DNA of 64,000 bases from Amblyornis subalaris (taxonomy: Eukaryota > Chordata > Aves > Passeriformes > Ptilonorhynchidae). Shown one piece after another: positions 27,108-40,140 of this stretch (the stretch's first letter is position 1; the number at the start of each line of letters is the position of its first letter). The notes beneath the pieces were generated by a model, which worked only from the letters and a program-made list of their open reading frames with translations, was not told the DNA's origin and did no database searches. The translations under genes were made by a program, and so were the position numbers. The stretch covers positions 4,792,697 to 4,856,696 of the forward strand of contig JACAXG010000014.1 in NCBI GenBank assembly GCA_018881555.1. The letters run 5' to 3'.

Positions 27108-29892
27108 GTATGTAGTAGATTTTTTTACTTACATGTAAGTGACATGTAAATATTTATGTAATTGGTAAGTATGGGGTGAGTTTGTAGGGGTTACCATAAG
27201 TATGTAGTAACACATGAAGAATCAGTTTGTTCTGACTGTAGATTTCTGCGAGTTTTGAAGTTATGGTGGGAAGCTAAATTATCACCCAGAAAAATCACAT
27301 AAACAGTATAAATATTATGTCAGCCACTGTTGGTATACATAAACTGTTCAAATGCTGCTGCTAACAGTAATGTTTAGCAGGTGGTTGCCCTGGATTACCA
27401 CAACATTTATACAAGGGATCTAACAGCTGTAGTATATATGTGTACTACCAATTCAAGCTTTGGTAAAGTTTAATGGTTTTAATTGTGTAGGTGATGTCCA
27501 ACATAAAACATTGGGGTTTATTTTTCCTTTAATNTATAAAATTAATTATGATATTTCACATATGGAGCATTAGACTTAGAACTCAGCATGTGTTCCACTA
27601 GAAGAACTAAAGGCCTAATTAAATGAAGTTTAATAATGAAATGTCTTCTACTGTGTGTAAATTTTGTCCTAAGTAATTACAGTCCCGAGGAGGAGGAGGA
27701 AGGAAGGAGGGAGAGAAAGTAAAAACAGTAAAAAAACATAGTGAAAGATGTTTCATTATAAAACTTCGTGTAACTAGGCCTTTTGTTCTAGGCCTAATTA
27801 GGCCTTCTTTGCCCTGTTACAAAGGCAGTGGGTTCGCTGTATGGGCTGTCAGATCAGCTGAGCTGAAATTAAATGCACCTTTTCTCCTGGGTGCTTAAGT
27901 CTCCCCTGTCCAGCCTTATGATTTACTGAGAGAAACAACAACTGGCAGTTTGTCAGAGAGGTTTTGTTTGCTCCTCTCTGTTGAAAAGCTGGCTTTGGTG
28001 ATTTTGACACCTTTTGTAGCCAAATATTTGAGGAGGGGAGAACACTGTGTGGGTCTTTCCCTTCTCCGTAGTTTAGCTGCTCTGAGTCACCCCCGGGGAA
28101 GAACAACACTCTCAAGTAAAAACTATCTGTGATTGAGGGTAAGGATACTTAGCCAGGGGTGAATTATCCTGATTCACACCNTGACACAGGTGTGAGACGT
28201 GCTGCCCAGCCAAGGGAAGGGAGCTCGTGTGGGATGACCCGGGATGCCGGCATGCACTGCGGTCACACTGGCATTTTGTTGGATAAAAATCCATTTTATT
28301 CAATTCACCTCGCCTAGGTTTTTGTTTTGAACTCCCATTCAGCCTACTGAGCTCCTGTTGCATGTGACTCATCCCCTGGGCTCACTATCAAGCGTGCACA
28401 GGGTGTAAAAACCAGGTCGTGTGTGGGCTGGGACCTCGGGTACCTGACAGAACACTGCCTGTGACAGAAAGGCAGAGCAAAACCTGTGCTAGTGAGCACT
28501 GCTGAGGGGAGGTGATGCCGTTGGGAGGAGTGATCTGTTGATGCAGAATGATGGTGTTGATTTGCTTCTGTGTTTGGAGCAATACAAAGGAATTTATTTG
28601 ATAAACTTAGTTTGGTTTTTCATCTATCAGAAGCAAGTGTTTATTCTCCTATAAACTCTCCTAATTACTCACTTAGTGATGCCAACCCTAGAATAGCTGC
28701 TTTGTTAATGGCAGTGCTTTGTAAGTGTCAGACAAAAATCTACAAGTATTGAAGTGAGGGATGGAAGGAGAAGGAAAAATAATTGAGATTGTTGTTGTCG
28801 GCTGAGATGAAGTCGTCTATTATCAGTCTCTGAACACTAGCAGATGTGCAGAGAGAAGTAAATGGATATTGATTACATTTGGGTCCTCATGATTCATGTG
28901 TTCCTCTTGGGAAGTAACAAATCAGTCTAAAATTCATGTAATGTATGCAGCAGCATTTATTTCTTTGGTAGACCCTCCTGTTGTCTGTTTTTGTAGGGTT
29001 GGGGATCTAGATTGCCTTTAACAAGCTCATGTCCTTGCACGTGCACGTGTTAACCACCTGATACAAGTGTTCAGTGCTCTTGTTTTATTATTTTTTTTGG
29101 TATTGTGCTTGCTGGGTCTGCGTGATCAAGANGTTGGTGAACCCTGGATGCTGTTGCAATTTTTTGATGCCTTCCAGNGGCAGATGCTTTGTTGTACGTA
29201 AAAACGTGCTGCCCCTGTCAGTGCTCTGGCCATGGGGCAAGGCACAGNATCCTTTGGCTTTCAGCTGGTGAGAGATCCTCTCCCAGGGACAGCAGCCTTG
29301 TAACACCTGACAAATTGAATTTCTCTGGAGTTCTAGTAAGAGCACTAGTCTAAGTCTGGCTGGAAATAGCAGGTCTGAGCAAGTGGATATCAGGCTCAGA
29401 GTTAGATACAGGTCAAAGTCTTGAAAATCATGCTTGTCCTTTTGCTTCCTAGGCTGATCTTCATCTCTCATACAGAAGATTATTTAGCTCCTCTTCTCAC
29501 ATTTCCTTCTCCTATTTTTTCCTGAATGAAATGTTTGATATTATTCCTCTCTTTCAATGACATGTACAATGTGAGGGATGCACAGGTGTNTCCACTGGCA
29601 CAGTGGAGCTCAGAACTTCACAGAATTCCTGCTTTTATGGATGCCTGTGTAATTTATACATNGGTTTCTGCTTTGAAAAGATCAGTGCACAGCATTGCAA
29701 TTGAGTTTTAAAAGTTCAAAGTTTNCTCTAAATCCACTCCCCCTTTCTAGAGGCTCACACAGCTGACACGTGAGAGGTGCTTTAACAGTTGCCTTTTTTA
29801 AATGTTCTGGTGTATATTGCAGTGCTCATAAAATGAATAAGAGTTCTGTGCAGCCTTTCTATTAAACATTAACACATTTCATTTTACTGTAG
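27108..29892 (+). other. FNDC3B: FNDC3B intron
   Basis: 2785 bp. It contains a purine-rich tract at about 27688-27720, a perfect 16-bp palindrome at 27790-27805, and otherwise unique AT-rich sequence. No exon was recognised. Confidence 0.75.
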
Positions 29893-30020
29893 CCCCTCGA
29901 GTGACACAGCTGGGAGGAAACTCCTGTGAAGTTACCTGGGAAATGGTCCCACCCATGAAGGGAGATCCTGTTGGTTATGTTCTGCAGGTACTGGTTGGAA
30001 GAGAATCTGAATACAAGCAG
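29893..30020 (+). CDS. FNDC3B: FNDC3B coding exon, start of fifth FN3 domain
   Basis: 128 bp between TTTACTGTAG and GTAGGG. It completes Ala, then encodes PRVTQLGGNSCEVTWEMVPP and MKGDPVGYVLQVLVGRESEY, ending KQ in phase 0. CEVTWE holds the conserved Trp of the last FN3 domain. Confidence 0.95.
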
Positions 30021-33000
30021 GTAGGGAAATGTTCTGGATTTGATATTGTTAAATGGATGGCATAATGGAAATGGTTTTGAAAATTCACTGTGCTGCTTCT
30101 TTCTACTGTGTTGAATTACACCCTATGGTGATGTGTCAGGTGCACTTTGGTAAAGGCTGAGTCAAAATTAAGGGCTGTAATAGGCTGTTTTCTCCCCTGA
30201 GGGAGTATATAGAACATCGTTATTTTATTGGCGTGATTTGTGCTCTTTCTGCAGTTAATCACTATTTTTAACTGTACTAACCTTTAAAAAGTTATAATTC
30301 TGTCCACCCATGCTTGCTCTGAGCTGGCTGCTCTTAACCATTACCTGAAGATGAGATGAAGTCGGGAGATGAATCTTTCTCTAAGCCAATTCTAAGACTG
30401 TCCATCAAGGTTTTCAGTCAAGTACACGTTAAGTGGTTTGTTCATCGGTCTCATTCCTGTCTGAGGCTTTGATGCACATGTGACTGCTGTGTATCCTTTC
30501 TGTCACTGTGGGAACAAAGGCAGGGAAGTACGGCTGATCCTTCTTTCCTTGTCTGTCTTGATTAGTCATCACAAGTGGACACTTCCCCGGAGCACCTGAA
30601 ACAGAACAGCTCATTCACAGTTAGATCTTTTATTTCATCTATCACACTGTGTGATTTGCAGGCACTTATCTGTGTGCTGTCTTTAGCCTGTGCTTTCTTT
30701 CATTGTCATGCAGATTCCAAATAAATCCAAATTAGGGANTGAGATATGCTAAGCCTGAAATTAAACTCTTAGAAATATGTTGGAAGTAGTACTTTCTTTG
30801 CAACTGTCTTTGTTCCTCTTCAGCCTGTTTCTGAGTGTTACTGTGAACTAATGAATTATCAAAAACAAGACAAAAAATGGAAGACAGTTCATGGGGGTGA
30901 TAAAGATTCAGAAACCTAACTACTGCTTTTGTCAGGAAACATTTTTGGTGCTGCTGTAGGTAATAAAACCNCTGTGCACTGTGTTGGCCTCGTAATGTCA
31001 GTGGCAAGTGGATAAGTGGACCCATTTTGCTGTTGCCTGAGGTACAAAGTAGCTTTGGTGTGTAATCTCCAGCTCCAGCTTTAGTAAACGTAGCCCCAGT
31101 GTTTAAAATGTTCTGATGTCCTTGGGGAGAACTGGGCACAGCTTCATGTTCCTGGGAGATAAGTGGTGGCTTAATCCACTCAGTCAAGAACTTGTGGTAT
31201 GAAAAGAACAGCAGTAAAGGAAGTAAAAAGTCCTTTCAGGGTCTTCTTATGTTGAAGGCCTTTATTTCTCATGAGGCATGACCCTGATGNGGGGTTTTTG
31301 CATGAGTTGTCACAGGTAACTCCCTGGAAGACACTGCTCAAAGTGACACTGGGACTTGTGCNGTTGGGCTGGCTGATAACCAGCCATGGAAAAGAGGGAG
31401 AGTTCCACTGCTTCACCTTTGCAGAAATCACTTTCGCCCATCAAGATGTTTTATCTTCATCAGGAATGTGGGTGTTGTCTCAGCACTGGGGCACATCTCT
31501 GTCTGTGAGCTGAGCTGCAGTGGGTGTGTGTGTGCTCTGAGCTCTTGTAATGTGCAGAGGAGATAAATTATAGAAACATTTTTCAGTGATTTTGTGGCTA
31601 ATACATTTCACTTCACCTCTGCTTCGACATGCCTGTGATCACCTGCTATTATTTAGCTGAAAAGTACCATTATTGATATGTTCATTGATGTGAGTGATCT
31701 GTTAATTACCTTTGAAGTGCAAGTCCTAAATTTATTTTTAGATATGTTTTGTTCCCTGCAACTGACACATGTATTTTGCATATGTATCTAAAGGGGCATA
31801 TTGTATTAGAAATGTTTTGCACATTGTTTTGAGGAGTTGCACAAATTAAATACATTGAAGATTTCCAGGCTATTTATGGAATGCAGCATTAGCCACTAAC
31901 ATGCTTTTGGGTAAAGCTGTAGTTTCTCTCTAGACCATCCCACCTGAGCTGTCTCCCTCCCCTGTACCCCAATGTTTGCAGCCTTCCACAGCCCAAAAGC
32001 AGCTGATTTTCCACCATTTGATCTAACAGAAGTGATAGCAAAGTACTCAAAAGCCCTTTTTTTCAGACTGGGACTATAGCCATCCCTGTCCTCTGCTGGG
32101 AGAACATTTTGTAAATATTTCTCTGCTGAGAATTGTCTGAAGAACTGGGTTTGCAGGAGCTAAGCAGATAGCATTTTAGCTCCCTGAAAAGTGTATTTTA
32201 AAAAATGCTAACTACTCCTTTCCTTGTATCTCACACAATGTGTTCCTTTTTGTGTATGTGTATGCTTTATCTTTACAGATAATTTTAAAAAAGCAATGGC
32301 ATGTGACAATTCTTTTTAGGAAATCAAATCTTCCTTGTTTATGAATCAGGATGTAAGCCACAGGAGATTCCAGGAATCAGTGGCCTAGATTCGTTTTTCT
32401 GTTTCTTGCACTTTTATCTAGCAAAGCTTACTCAGAATTTAGCTTCAAAGTGTGTTAAATTGTCTCTGGGTTTGCATAGCTTTAATCCAGCACTTGCAGG
32501 AGCTGGAGCTTGGGATAATGGCTGTAATGCCCAGCAGCCTAAGGTTTAGTTTCCCAGTCGAGCAGCTCTGGGGATGGAATCGCCCAGGAACCAGGTCCTC
32601 CTAAGAGCTGACCGTGGGAAATAAGAGCTGAGCTTTTTAAAGCTTTTTTTTATNCTTAAATTGTTTGCCAGCGAGGCAAAATGTTCTACCTTTGAAATTT
32701 CCAAGAATTTGGAGGCAACAGTGTTTCATCAGCTTCTGCCACATTTCTTCTGGGAAAAAACTGTCCACAGATGCTTTCCAAAAGAAGAAAAAGTGTGGCT
32801 AGAATACACTGGGTGAGTGAAAAGTCCCCCAGCAGTTCTCGGGTCTGCACCGAGAGGTGGGTGCATGGTCAGCCTTAACAAGCTCTCACTTCTATTATTG
32901 TTTTTTCTTTGGGTTAGATTCTGTAGACACACAATCTCTGAAATGCTTTAGTGAACTGTTAATTTATGTAAAACTCTAATCAGCAAAAAATTTGGTTTCC

Positions 33001-36000
33001 TTCTCTGTTTTCAATAGCAGGTCAAAGGCACTTGTGCTGGTTGTGTGCCAAAATACAACAGAATTGCACAGTACCTGTTGGCATTTAGTGTTAGTGCCAC
33101 TTGCACTGAGTATTTCCTCTGCCTCCTGGTGCCAATTTTGTGTCATGAGATGGAGCAAATAATTTCTTTTTGTTGGGGTTTTTCAGTGCAAATGACCCCA
33201 AGGNAGGTGCTGTGAGGGACTGTTGTTTCTCTGTTCAGGAGACAAGGCTGTCACACAGNTCTGAAGGGTTTATGAGCATCTCAGCAGTGGACTGAGTGAA
33301 GCTGATGTGGAGTTTGAGTGAAATAATAATCCAGTTTCTTAAAGAGAAATCTGTCAGGTGACTTAAATTAAACTTTTGAAGTGGGCGTGCTTTCAACATA
33401 GATTGAAACCCATCCCTGGAAGTGTCCAAGGCCAGGTTGGATGGGGCTTGGAGCAACCTGGTCCAGTGGAAGGTTTCCCTGCCCATGGCAGAGAGTTGGA
33501 ATTAGGTGATCTTTAAGGTCCTTTCCAATGCAAACCATTCTATGATTCTCAATCTTTTTGTCACCATAAAAATAGGCTTTTATTAGTTACTAAATACATT
33601 GGCCATTGCATTGGGATGCACCAGGTNAGGTTACCTTGCACTTTCCAGTGTGTTGCTTATAGGGCAATTATGGCTGTCATTGTTATTATTTGGAAAGAGG
33701 AAGGGAGAGTTGGAATTATTTAATGAGATCAGGGAAATTGAGAATTCCTTGCCTGCAGGAATTCTCTGTCTGTCAAGCTCCATCAGTAGGATCACATGCC
33801 ATGAGAGGCTTCAGCAGCAGTTTATTACTTGTGATGATATTTTCATGGAGGGAGCCAGGCAAAAAGCTCATCACGTTTTTATTGTGTTCTCAAGTGCCCA
33901 AACAGAAAAGCTGTTTTTAGGAACTGGAAGTGGTAAATTGGAATGGCACTTCACTTTGGCTTGTTGGCCACCAAAGCATAATGTGCTCCATATAAAATAC
34001 TGTACTTTCATATTTGTTTGGGGGACTTAGAGACCTTATTCATAATTGTTAAGGGGTTTTCCTGTAGTGTATGTTAAATCTATTCACAGGGTGTAACANT
34101 GTTCACAACCAAAGGTGTCTTTGTGCTGGGGAAATCCTGCCATGGCTCTGAGCTGCTGCTGCAGCCCCTGGCAGAGGGTGCAGAGGCTGCTCTCAGAAGT
34201 GGATTACAATTAAACAATTGTTTACCTATTACTGAGAAAGGACATAAGCCCACTGGTGATAAACACTCGTCAAACCACTGAAAGCAGGGCCATTTCCATC
34301 TCCATCTTAGTGCTTCTGTAGGAAATGCTTTATCACTAGTGAATATAAATTCATATATTCTAGTATTTTTCAAACTTCCCTTGAAGATACACTCTTCTCT
34401 CACTTGGCTGTGTGGCCTTTTCCTGAGAAGTGCTGTTGAGTAGCTGGCTTGAGTGAACTTGGTCATCTATACTTGTTAGACCGTAATGAAGATATAGGTC
34501 TTTGATTTAGCCAAGCTTGGCCTCCAGTTACACTGGCATTCACCATCCTGACAGAACAAAACAAGTAAAAAACCCAATTGACAGGACAGGGTTTTTTCAG
34601 TGCCAAGACAGGTTGTATATAGCCCATCCCTAGTATCTGTTAAATGTAATTTATGAAGCTTAGATTCTAACTTTTCTTTAATTAAATGCCATTATTTGGA
34701 TTTTATTAGATTTTTATTTTGGTTCAGAAGTGGTCATATGGGCTGCAAAGGTTTATTTCTGGCAAAGGCATGTAGAGCTTTTCTGGCTATGTGTTTTGAA
34801 ATGAAATTAATAATTACAGCAGCACCAGCAAGCACAGATTCCTGACAGTTGTTTTGCAAGGGCTTTGAGTTGCCTTGTCTCAGAATCTAAAGAAATGGGA
34901 GTTAGGTACATCCTCCAAGTGGAAGAATCNTGGCTCAGTCCTGTGGAACAAGACAGTTGCCCACAACAGGTGGGTATTAGAAATGTTGGAAAACAGAGTG
35001 GCAGAGGTGTTCTTGGGATGAGGGGTACTTTGCAAACAGATGTTTTAACCCTCACGTTATNTCTATGGGCTGCTACAGGACTTTCAGTTTTGTTTTCCCT
35101 GCAATTACTGTAACTTAATGAGTCACTTCTCGTTGGCCTTGGGAAGACAAACAAAGACAAGAAGAGAGGCAGCAGTGCATAGCTGTGGCCAGTCACAGGG
35201 ATTTATGGGATGAATTTGTTGTATTCCTGTCACTTGACCTAGAGGGAACTTCCTGGGAATGCTGAGCGTACTTGAGCAAGGCAACATTTATTTAAACGTT
35301 GTTTCCTGATCTGTGCCTGAGGGCCAAGACACATGAGCAGTTNGAAGACTGCAGACTCATACTCACCATCATTCAAACTGTGTTTGGAAAAGCTGTGAAA
35401 GTTGAAAAGGAAGGGAGAGAACAAATGAAAGAACCACNTTAATCTTTTGTCCGAGACCTTCTCAAAAAATCTGTGACCGACTGTTTAACCAAGGGATGAG
35501 TCTCAGNGGCAAGCAGGGCAGGAAAGATGGGCTCCTTAAGTGGGGTTTAGCTGAGCAGGTCTCTTCTCTTTCCTCCTCATTTCTTACTGCAGAGGAACAC
35601 ACAGGAGGTCCTCTGTGGGTTTNGGTCTAATTTCCCACTTCCTCTCCTTTTCTAAGGTGAATTCTTGTCCTGGGAGTGCAGAGATGCCCTCAGCCTTCTG
35701 CTCCCACAGCAAGGAAAAGGGAAATGGTAAATGAGCACAGGAAGAAGTATCTGAAGTTCAGGATGTTTTTTTCCCAGCAGACACAGGAACTCTGTGACAC
35801 TTNTTTCATTTCATAAAATACCAGTTTTAACAACCCTCCATTATATAAATTATTTGTTTTCAGAGTTTGTGAATGTTCCCAGTGTTTTTTTTCCATTTAG
35901 GCCACAAAACTGTCTCNGGTATTCAGTTTTCTCTCTCCTTTCTAATACCAAGACTTGTGCTCTGAGTCACGTGGTACCTACATTTGATTAACNTAAATAT

Positions 36001-36615
36001 GTGATGGGTCTGGATCAGTAAACAACCAAATACAGTGCAAGNGAGGAGATTTTTCATACCTTAATAATATTTTACTATTTCCACACAGTTCTGAAAGTGT
36101 AATTTCTGGCAAGATTGTTGTTTCTTGAGAGAAATGTGAGGGGGAAATACATNAAAATAATATTTGCAAGCAATTTCACAATTACCGATTGAATTACTTC
36201 CAATAACCTTTTTTGCAGGTTNTTTTCCTTTTGGGGCCAGACACGGTGACGATGTCTTAGCCGCGTTTTAGGCGTACAGTCACATTTCCAGAGTACAGAA
36301 ATACATTTGTAGCATTTATCACGCCCTCAAAAGCTGAGTGTGTCTTATGACTGCCGAAGTGTTGTCTGTCGCTGTGTGCACTGTGTTGAACGCTGTGTTG
36401 AGACTTGATGTCTCTCACAGAGTCCTCCACATGCCTCTGTTTTTCCGAAACCTGCCGTGATCCAGTGATTTCCTTCCTTTGGGAAGCATTCCCTTAGAGA
36501 CTTGACCGTCCCTCCAGGCCCAAACCCCTGCCGAACCTGCCGCGGCGGCGCTGCCTGCTGNGGCGAGAGCAGGAGCAGGCCGCGCCTGACCGTGCTGCCC
36601 GCTTTGTCTCCGCAG
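30021..36615 (+). other. FNDC3B: FNDC3B last intron with one CR1 fragment
   Basis: 6595 bp. A sense CR1 3' fragment is at about 33409-33551. The final 100 bp before the acceptor are strikingly GC-rich and continue into the last exon. No other exon was recognised. Confidence 0.75.
33409..33551 (+). mobile_element. CR1 LINE 3' fragment
   Basis: Sense CR1 3' end: CCCATCCCTGGAAGTGTCCA, GGTTGGATGGGGCTTGGAGC, CCTGGTCCAGTGGAAGG, then TAAGGTCCTTTCCAATGC and CATTCTATGATTCT at the terminus. About 143 bp, one of the better conserved copies here. Confidence 0.92.
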
Positions 36616-36890
36616 GTGTACAAGGGAGAGGAGACCACATTCCACATCTCAGGCCTGCAGGTGAACACGGACTATCGGTTCCGCGTGTGCGCCTGCCGCC
36701 GCTGCTCGGATACCTCACAGGAGCTCAGCGGGCCCTTCAGCCCCTCCGCGGCCTTCGCGCTCCAGCGCGGCGCCCTGCTGCTGGCGGGGGAGGCGGGCGG
36801 CGGCGACGGCCCCAAGGGCAAGGGCCTGGTCCCCACCGACGAACAGTTCGCGGCCCTCATCGTCCTCGGCTTCGCCAGCCTCTCCATCGT
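36516..36890. other. GC- and CpG-rich island over the last FNDC3B exon
   Basis: CpG dinucleotides are dense from the last 100 bp of the intron (GCCGCGGCGGCGCTGCC) through most of the exon (GCCTGCCGCCGCTGCTCGG, GGCGGGCGGCGGCGACGG). Surrounding DNA is AT-rich on both sides. Whether it acts as a promoter is not shown by the sequence. Confidence 0.7.
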
Positions 36891-36927
36891 GTTCGCCTGT
36901 ATATTACAGTACTTCTTTATGAAGTAA
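36616..36927 (+). CDS. FNDC3B: FNDC3B last coding exon: end of fifth FN3 domain, linker and C-terminal membrane anchor
   Basis: 312 bp after TTTGTCTCCGCAG, opened in phase 0 and closed by TAA at 36925-36927. It encodes VYKGEETTFHISGLQ, then TDYRFRVCACRRCSDTSQEL and FSPSAAFALQRG, a Gly/Lys-rich linker, PTDEQFAALIVLGFASLSIV and finally CILQYFFMK. The 26 residues from FAALIV to the end are hydrophobic and form the tail anchor known for FNDC3B. The linker (ALLLAGEAGGGDGPKGKGLV) is Gly-rich. This probably reflects the very high GC of the exon rather than a new domain. Confidence 0.96.
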   Translation: MYKGEETTFHISGLQVNTDYRFRVCACRRCSDTSQELSGPFSPSAAFALQRGALLLAGEAGGGDGPKGKGLVPTDEQFAALIVLGFASLSIVFACILQYFFMK

Positions 36928-37485
36928 GGGAACCCCGGGGGAAGTTTTGAGATACAGGTTTAACTAATGCTACGCATTATAATCCACACATTTATTCAGA
37001 TATTCCTTCTCTTGTGGTTTTTTTTTTTTTTTTTAAATCCTTTGTTCTACCATGCATTTTATATACTTCTCTTTGTTTTTACAGTTCTAGCTTGAAGAAA
37101 GATGATAAATCAGTGTTTTGATGCACCTTTTTGAAATTCAGAACTAGGAAGTGGTCAAACTGGAGAAACAAGCAAACAGATACCAAAAGCAAGGGGTTTT
37201 TTATTTTTCCTTCGNGATTTCAAAATTGTCACCAATTTGCCTTTTCAATGTTGTTTTGGGGTTTTTATCACTGAAGTTCGTGCAGTCTCTTATTTTATCT
37301 TACTATTTAGGAAATTTTAATCATGAGTCACTTTTTTTGTCTCCTCTTCTTCCTTCTAAACATTAGTCACAAGTGTGTATAGTGGTAAGACTAGAATACA
37401 GTGTTAGTCAAGTACCAGTTTTTCCTTGAACAGTATTAGCAATGTTGCCTATGAATTATTCACTACATTTGCCCCAGTTTTGCAA

Positions 37486-37491
37486 AATAAA
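37486..37491 (+). promoter_or_regulatory. FNDC3B: Possible proximal poly(A) signal of FNDC3B
   Basis: AATAAA about 560 bases after the stop codon. Candidate only, since AATAAA is frequent in AT-rich sequence. Confidence 0.35.
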
Positions 37492-40134
37492 ACCTAAGTT
37501 GTTACTTTAACTGTTTAGTGCATTTAAATTGGAACAGCATCCTGCAGTTTAAAATCCTTTTTAGTTATCTGTTATTTTTACAGTTACAAACACTATAAAC
37601 TGCCTGTATAAGAAATCAAATATCCAAACTGCATATAAATTATGAAGCATTATAGATTTTTTTTTTACCATTTTGATTCCTAGCAGTAATTTTAAGTAAG
37701 AGGGCATTGTGCAATAGTTAGTTATTCCCATGTTCAGCTATTTAAAAGCTGCTTTAACTTGTCTGTTTGTCACTGTATATAACTATTCCTAATCTAATAC
37801 TAGATATTATTCTATTATGTTCAGCCTGATTTATATGATTTGAGCTGGTGACAGCTTACTGCCTCTACTGAATTAGGTGAGATTTACACTCAATGGAAGC
37901 AAACTTTACTGTCAGTTGATCTCTTTTATTGTTATTATTTTTTTGGAGGGGTATCCATTTTATGGAACTTTCTAGGAGGTATCAGAAATCACATCTGTTC
38001 ATTTTTTAATTACCTTAAATGGGTGTGTATGCTGTTCTTACCACGGGGCTAATTGAAATAACTTGGTACCTGGCAAAACTGAGGTGAGAGTCCTGCAGAG
38101 GAATGGTCCCTGCTCCGGTGGCAGTGTCCCCCTCTTGCCTGCCCCTTCCCAGACACACTTTAATCCATCGAGACACTAGATTTTTAACTCTTGAGTCATG
38201 GGGTTATTTATATTAAGTCAACATTGTGCGAGTACCTCAGGGACATAAATGAGCTGGAGGTGCAAATAGATTCCAAAAGGGTGCAACAGACACAGTGTAT
38301 TTCCCTGCCTCTTGTTTTTGTATATTTTTGCTACTTGGTTTTGCTTTTGTCCTAGCTTTTTTGTGCTCTGTCTCCATCGTCTAAGATTCAGTGTCCTGTA
38401 CTAGCATAATATTCCCTTAACCAAAGTAATGGGGAAAAAACAACATTATTTTTGTTTTTAGGTTTATTTATACTATATACTGCATACAGTACTTTAAATA
38501 CCAATTACAGTGCAATCTTTTTATTTATTGTAAAAAAATAAAAAATAAAAAGTGTACTTATGTACTAATCCCCCTCTCCACCCTCCCCATAGCATGTTAC
38601 ATTTTGTCTGTTTTATACTGTTGTACTTTAGGTCAACTTTTTACCTGGCAGCATTCCTAGTATTATTAATCTTCTTGCATTTTCTTGTGTTTTTGAAGAT
38701 GGGAGCATCTAGTACATTAAATGCCAAAAAAANCCATTATCAGTGATTCAAACGTTTACATGTATCCAAAAACAAAATCATCTCTGGAAAGAAAGTGCTA
38801 AGATCATTGAATTATTCTGTGTGCCTCTCTAGATGTAGCAAATATTAGAAATGTTCTGTATTTTGTTATTGACTATAATTAGTTTAATTTAGCCTTGCAA
38901 ACTAATGGCATTGAGCTAAATATATATATTTTTTTGTTTTTTGCCAAAGTCATGGCTTGTCAAATTTATTTACATCTTATTTAAATTTATTTGTGATATG
39001 AAACTCTGTGACCTTGCATCTGTATTTTGTGAGCAAAGAGTATACAGCTGTTTTCATTGGAGGGAGAAGAGTGTATTTTTTAAAACAATGAAAAGACCGC
39101 TAGTTTGGAAAACCCAGAAATTTGAATAGATTCCCTTTTTTTTATTTTTGGTATATTGTTTGAGCAGTGCTGCTATGAAATCCGAGCTTGACACCTTTTT
39201 TTTTNAAAAAAAAAACAAAACAAAAACTGCTTTAATAAAGGAAAAAACCCAACTTGTTTTAGATTAACAACGTTGAAAGTTTGAAATACGAGTGATGCTA
39301 ACAGCAGTGAGCAGAAGTGTAGGGGAGAGCAAGCAGTTCCACTCAAATCACTTCTGTCACTGCTGCTTTCTTTGGTCCCTTTTAACCACACTAACCAGAG
39401 CACCCAGTGCCAGCCTGAGGTTCTGGGAGACTGTGCTGGGGGAGCTGGGACAGGCCCTGAAACAGTGAATTTGACTTTTTTAGTCTCTGTGTCCTGCCTT
39501 AGTGATCTGATTGTCGCTCGTGTGTCAATGACAAAGCGAAGATCACCGATGTCAAACCCTTCTGTTCCGAGGGAGGTTGTCCCTGACCCTCCCTTGCTGA
39601 TGCCTTGGCCCTTCCCAAACACCCTCGTGCCCCTGGACAGCAGTGGCAGGTGTTGGATCCAACCCCAGGGCGCTCTGCTCTCACACAAACCACCACCAAC
39701 AGCAAAGGTAGAATGAAACACTAAATATTTAATACCCTTAAGGAAGGAGAGAGATGTTTTTATATTGTTCTGCCTTTTTCTTTATGAACTTGAAGTGTTT
39801 TCTAATCCTGTTTGTTGGCTCCAGTAGCTCAGTATTCAGTGTCACGATTGAGAAGTGCCCTAATTGAATGTGTATGAACCTTATCCTTGCACAGTTCTTT
39901 AAATTGAAAAAGAAAAAAAAATGTTTTTACCTCACTATGGGAACATACATTCCAAGCTTTTCAACTTTAAAAAAAAAATAATCAGAAGTTTTCTTGTATT
40001 GTAAATTTTAGACTATTTCATATGCATTATATTAAAACTGCCATATCAATTTTAATGTATAGATTTTGCAAATACTACACTATGTATGTAAGACTTAACT
40101 GTATCTGTAGTGTATATGTAATATATTTATGCCC

Positions 40135-40140
40135 AATAAA
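40135..40140 (+). promoter_or_regulatory. FNDC3B: Distal poly(A) signal of FNDC3B
   Basis: AATAAA followed directly by a U-rich downstream stretch (TGTTTTAATTCTTTC repeated twice, 40141-40170). This is the best-supported 3' end of the gene, and sequence character changes after it. Confidence 0.75.

Noticed and set aside
39173..39721. Overlapping open frames on both strands in the FNDC3B 3' UTR
   Set aside because: They lie inside a transcribed untranslated region, have no motif, and frames are open on both strands by chance.
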